Part shown: positions 51,935 through 51,971 of the stretch, piece after piece
How positions within the stretch are numbered: position 1 is the stretch's first letter
How the letters are laid out: every line of letters begins with the position of its first letter
Source of the DNA: Paenibacillus endophyticus
GTDB taxonomy: Bacteria; Bacillota; Bacilli; Paenibacillales; Paenibacillaceae
DNA length: 51,971 nucleotides
NCBI RefSeq assembly: GCF_014192395.1
Contig: NZ_JACHXW010000017.1
Coordinates: 107,430-159,400 of the forward strand
Direction of reading: 5' to 3'
Notes under the pieces: generated by a model
Seen by the model: only the letters and a program-made list of their open reading frames with translations
Databases searched by the model: none
Told to the model about the DNA's origin: nothing
Program-made: the position numbers and the translations under genes

Positions 51935-51971
51935 CTAAGTTTAATATGAATTTGAAAATAGAGGCTATTCA
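51931..51971 (+). CDS. IS3-family transposase OrfA, first codons only
   Basis: A TTG start seven bases after GGAGGTG encodes MSKFNMNLKIEAI and then leaves the window. This is the usual opening of the helix-turn-helix OrfA of IS3/IS150-type elements, which is later fused to OrfB by frameshift in many members. Only 13 codons are visible, so the assignment is tentative. Confidence 0.55.
   Translation, partial: MSKFNMNLKIEAI

Larger units (their letters stand above)
51877..51971 (+). mobile_element. Left end of an IS3-family (IS150-like) insertion sequence, truncated by window
   Basis: From TGAACTGCACC at 51877 the sequence looks like an IS3-family end: a 5' terminal repeat ending in a strong hairpin, then a TTG-initiated reading frame. 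The family call rests on this layout and on the transposase OrfA start; the right end lies outside the window, so length, target duplication and completeness are unknown. Confidence 0.65.

Overview
The window looks like a chromosomal segment of a motile, low-to-mid GC, Gram-positive bacillus, most likely Paenibacillus or a close relative. The evidence is the backbone order flagellin-flaG-fliD-fliS-fliT, hpf-secA-prfB, ftsE-ftsX, ctpB, minJ-like gene, uvrB-uvrA, which (from memory of that genome) follows the hag-to-uvrA region of Bacillus subtilis. Strong AAGGAGG-type ribosome binding sites, TTG and GTG starts, a B. subtilis-type prfB frameshift and an LPXTG surface protein fit the same group. 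Genus assignment is inference.

Layout. (1) 1-3178: end of flagellin, FlaG, the filament cap FliD and the chaperones FliS and FliT-like. (2) 3299-14473: a flagellar glycosylation island with two tandem Maf-type glycosyltransferases, then LegB, LegC, a hydrolysing 2-epimerase, a NeuB-type synthase, a CBS-nucleotidyltransferase like PtmE and a CMP-sugar synthetase. Together these point to a nonulosonic acid, most likely legionaminic acid, made for transfer to flagellin. A decayed methyltransferase follows (about 14490-14990). (3) 15154-20944: cold-shock protein, ribosome hibernation factor, SecA, RF2 with programmed +1 frameshift, and a YitT-type membrane protein. (4) 21050-21550 (minus): a coiled-coil protein built on 42-bp tandem repeats. 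(5) 21931-30057: a full arginine operon argCJBDFGH, with tandem candidate ARG boxes over its promoter. (6) 30290-37908: a VanW/G5 protein (minus), then FtsE, FtsX, a zinc M23 murein hydrolase, a CtpB-like S41 protease and a MinJ-like PDZ membrane protein. (7) 38060-45034 (minus): a 2324-residue LPKTG-anchored surface protein with DUF11 and SdrD-B-type repeats. A lone response regulator with a SARP/BTAD-type output module is divergent from it. (8) 46949-51848: uvrB and uvrA. (9) The last ~95 bases are the left end of an IS3-like insertion sequence.

The most interesting signal is regulatory. Five intergenic regions carry a sigma-D (FliA)-type -10 element NCCGATAT at a workable distance from a start codon: flaG, maf1, maf2-leg operon, ptmE-neuA, and the lone response regulator at 45.5 kb. 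The last is the best match (TAAA-N16-GCCGATAT). This would put filament assembly, flagellin glycosylation and a regulator beside a giant adhesin in one motility regulon.

All calls come from reading the sequence and from family knowledge. No database search or folding program was run.
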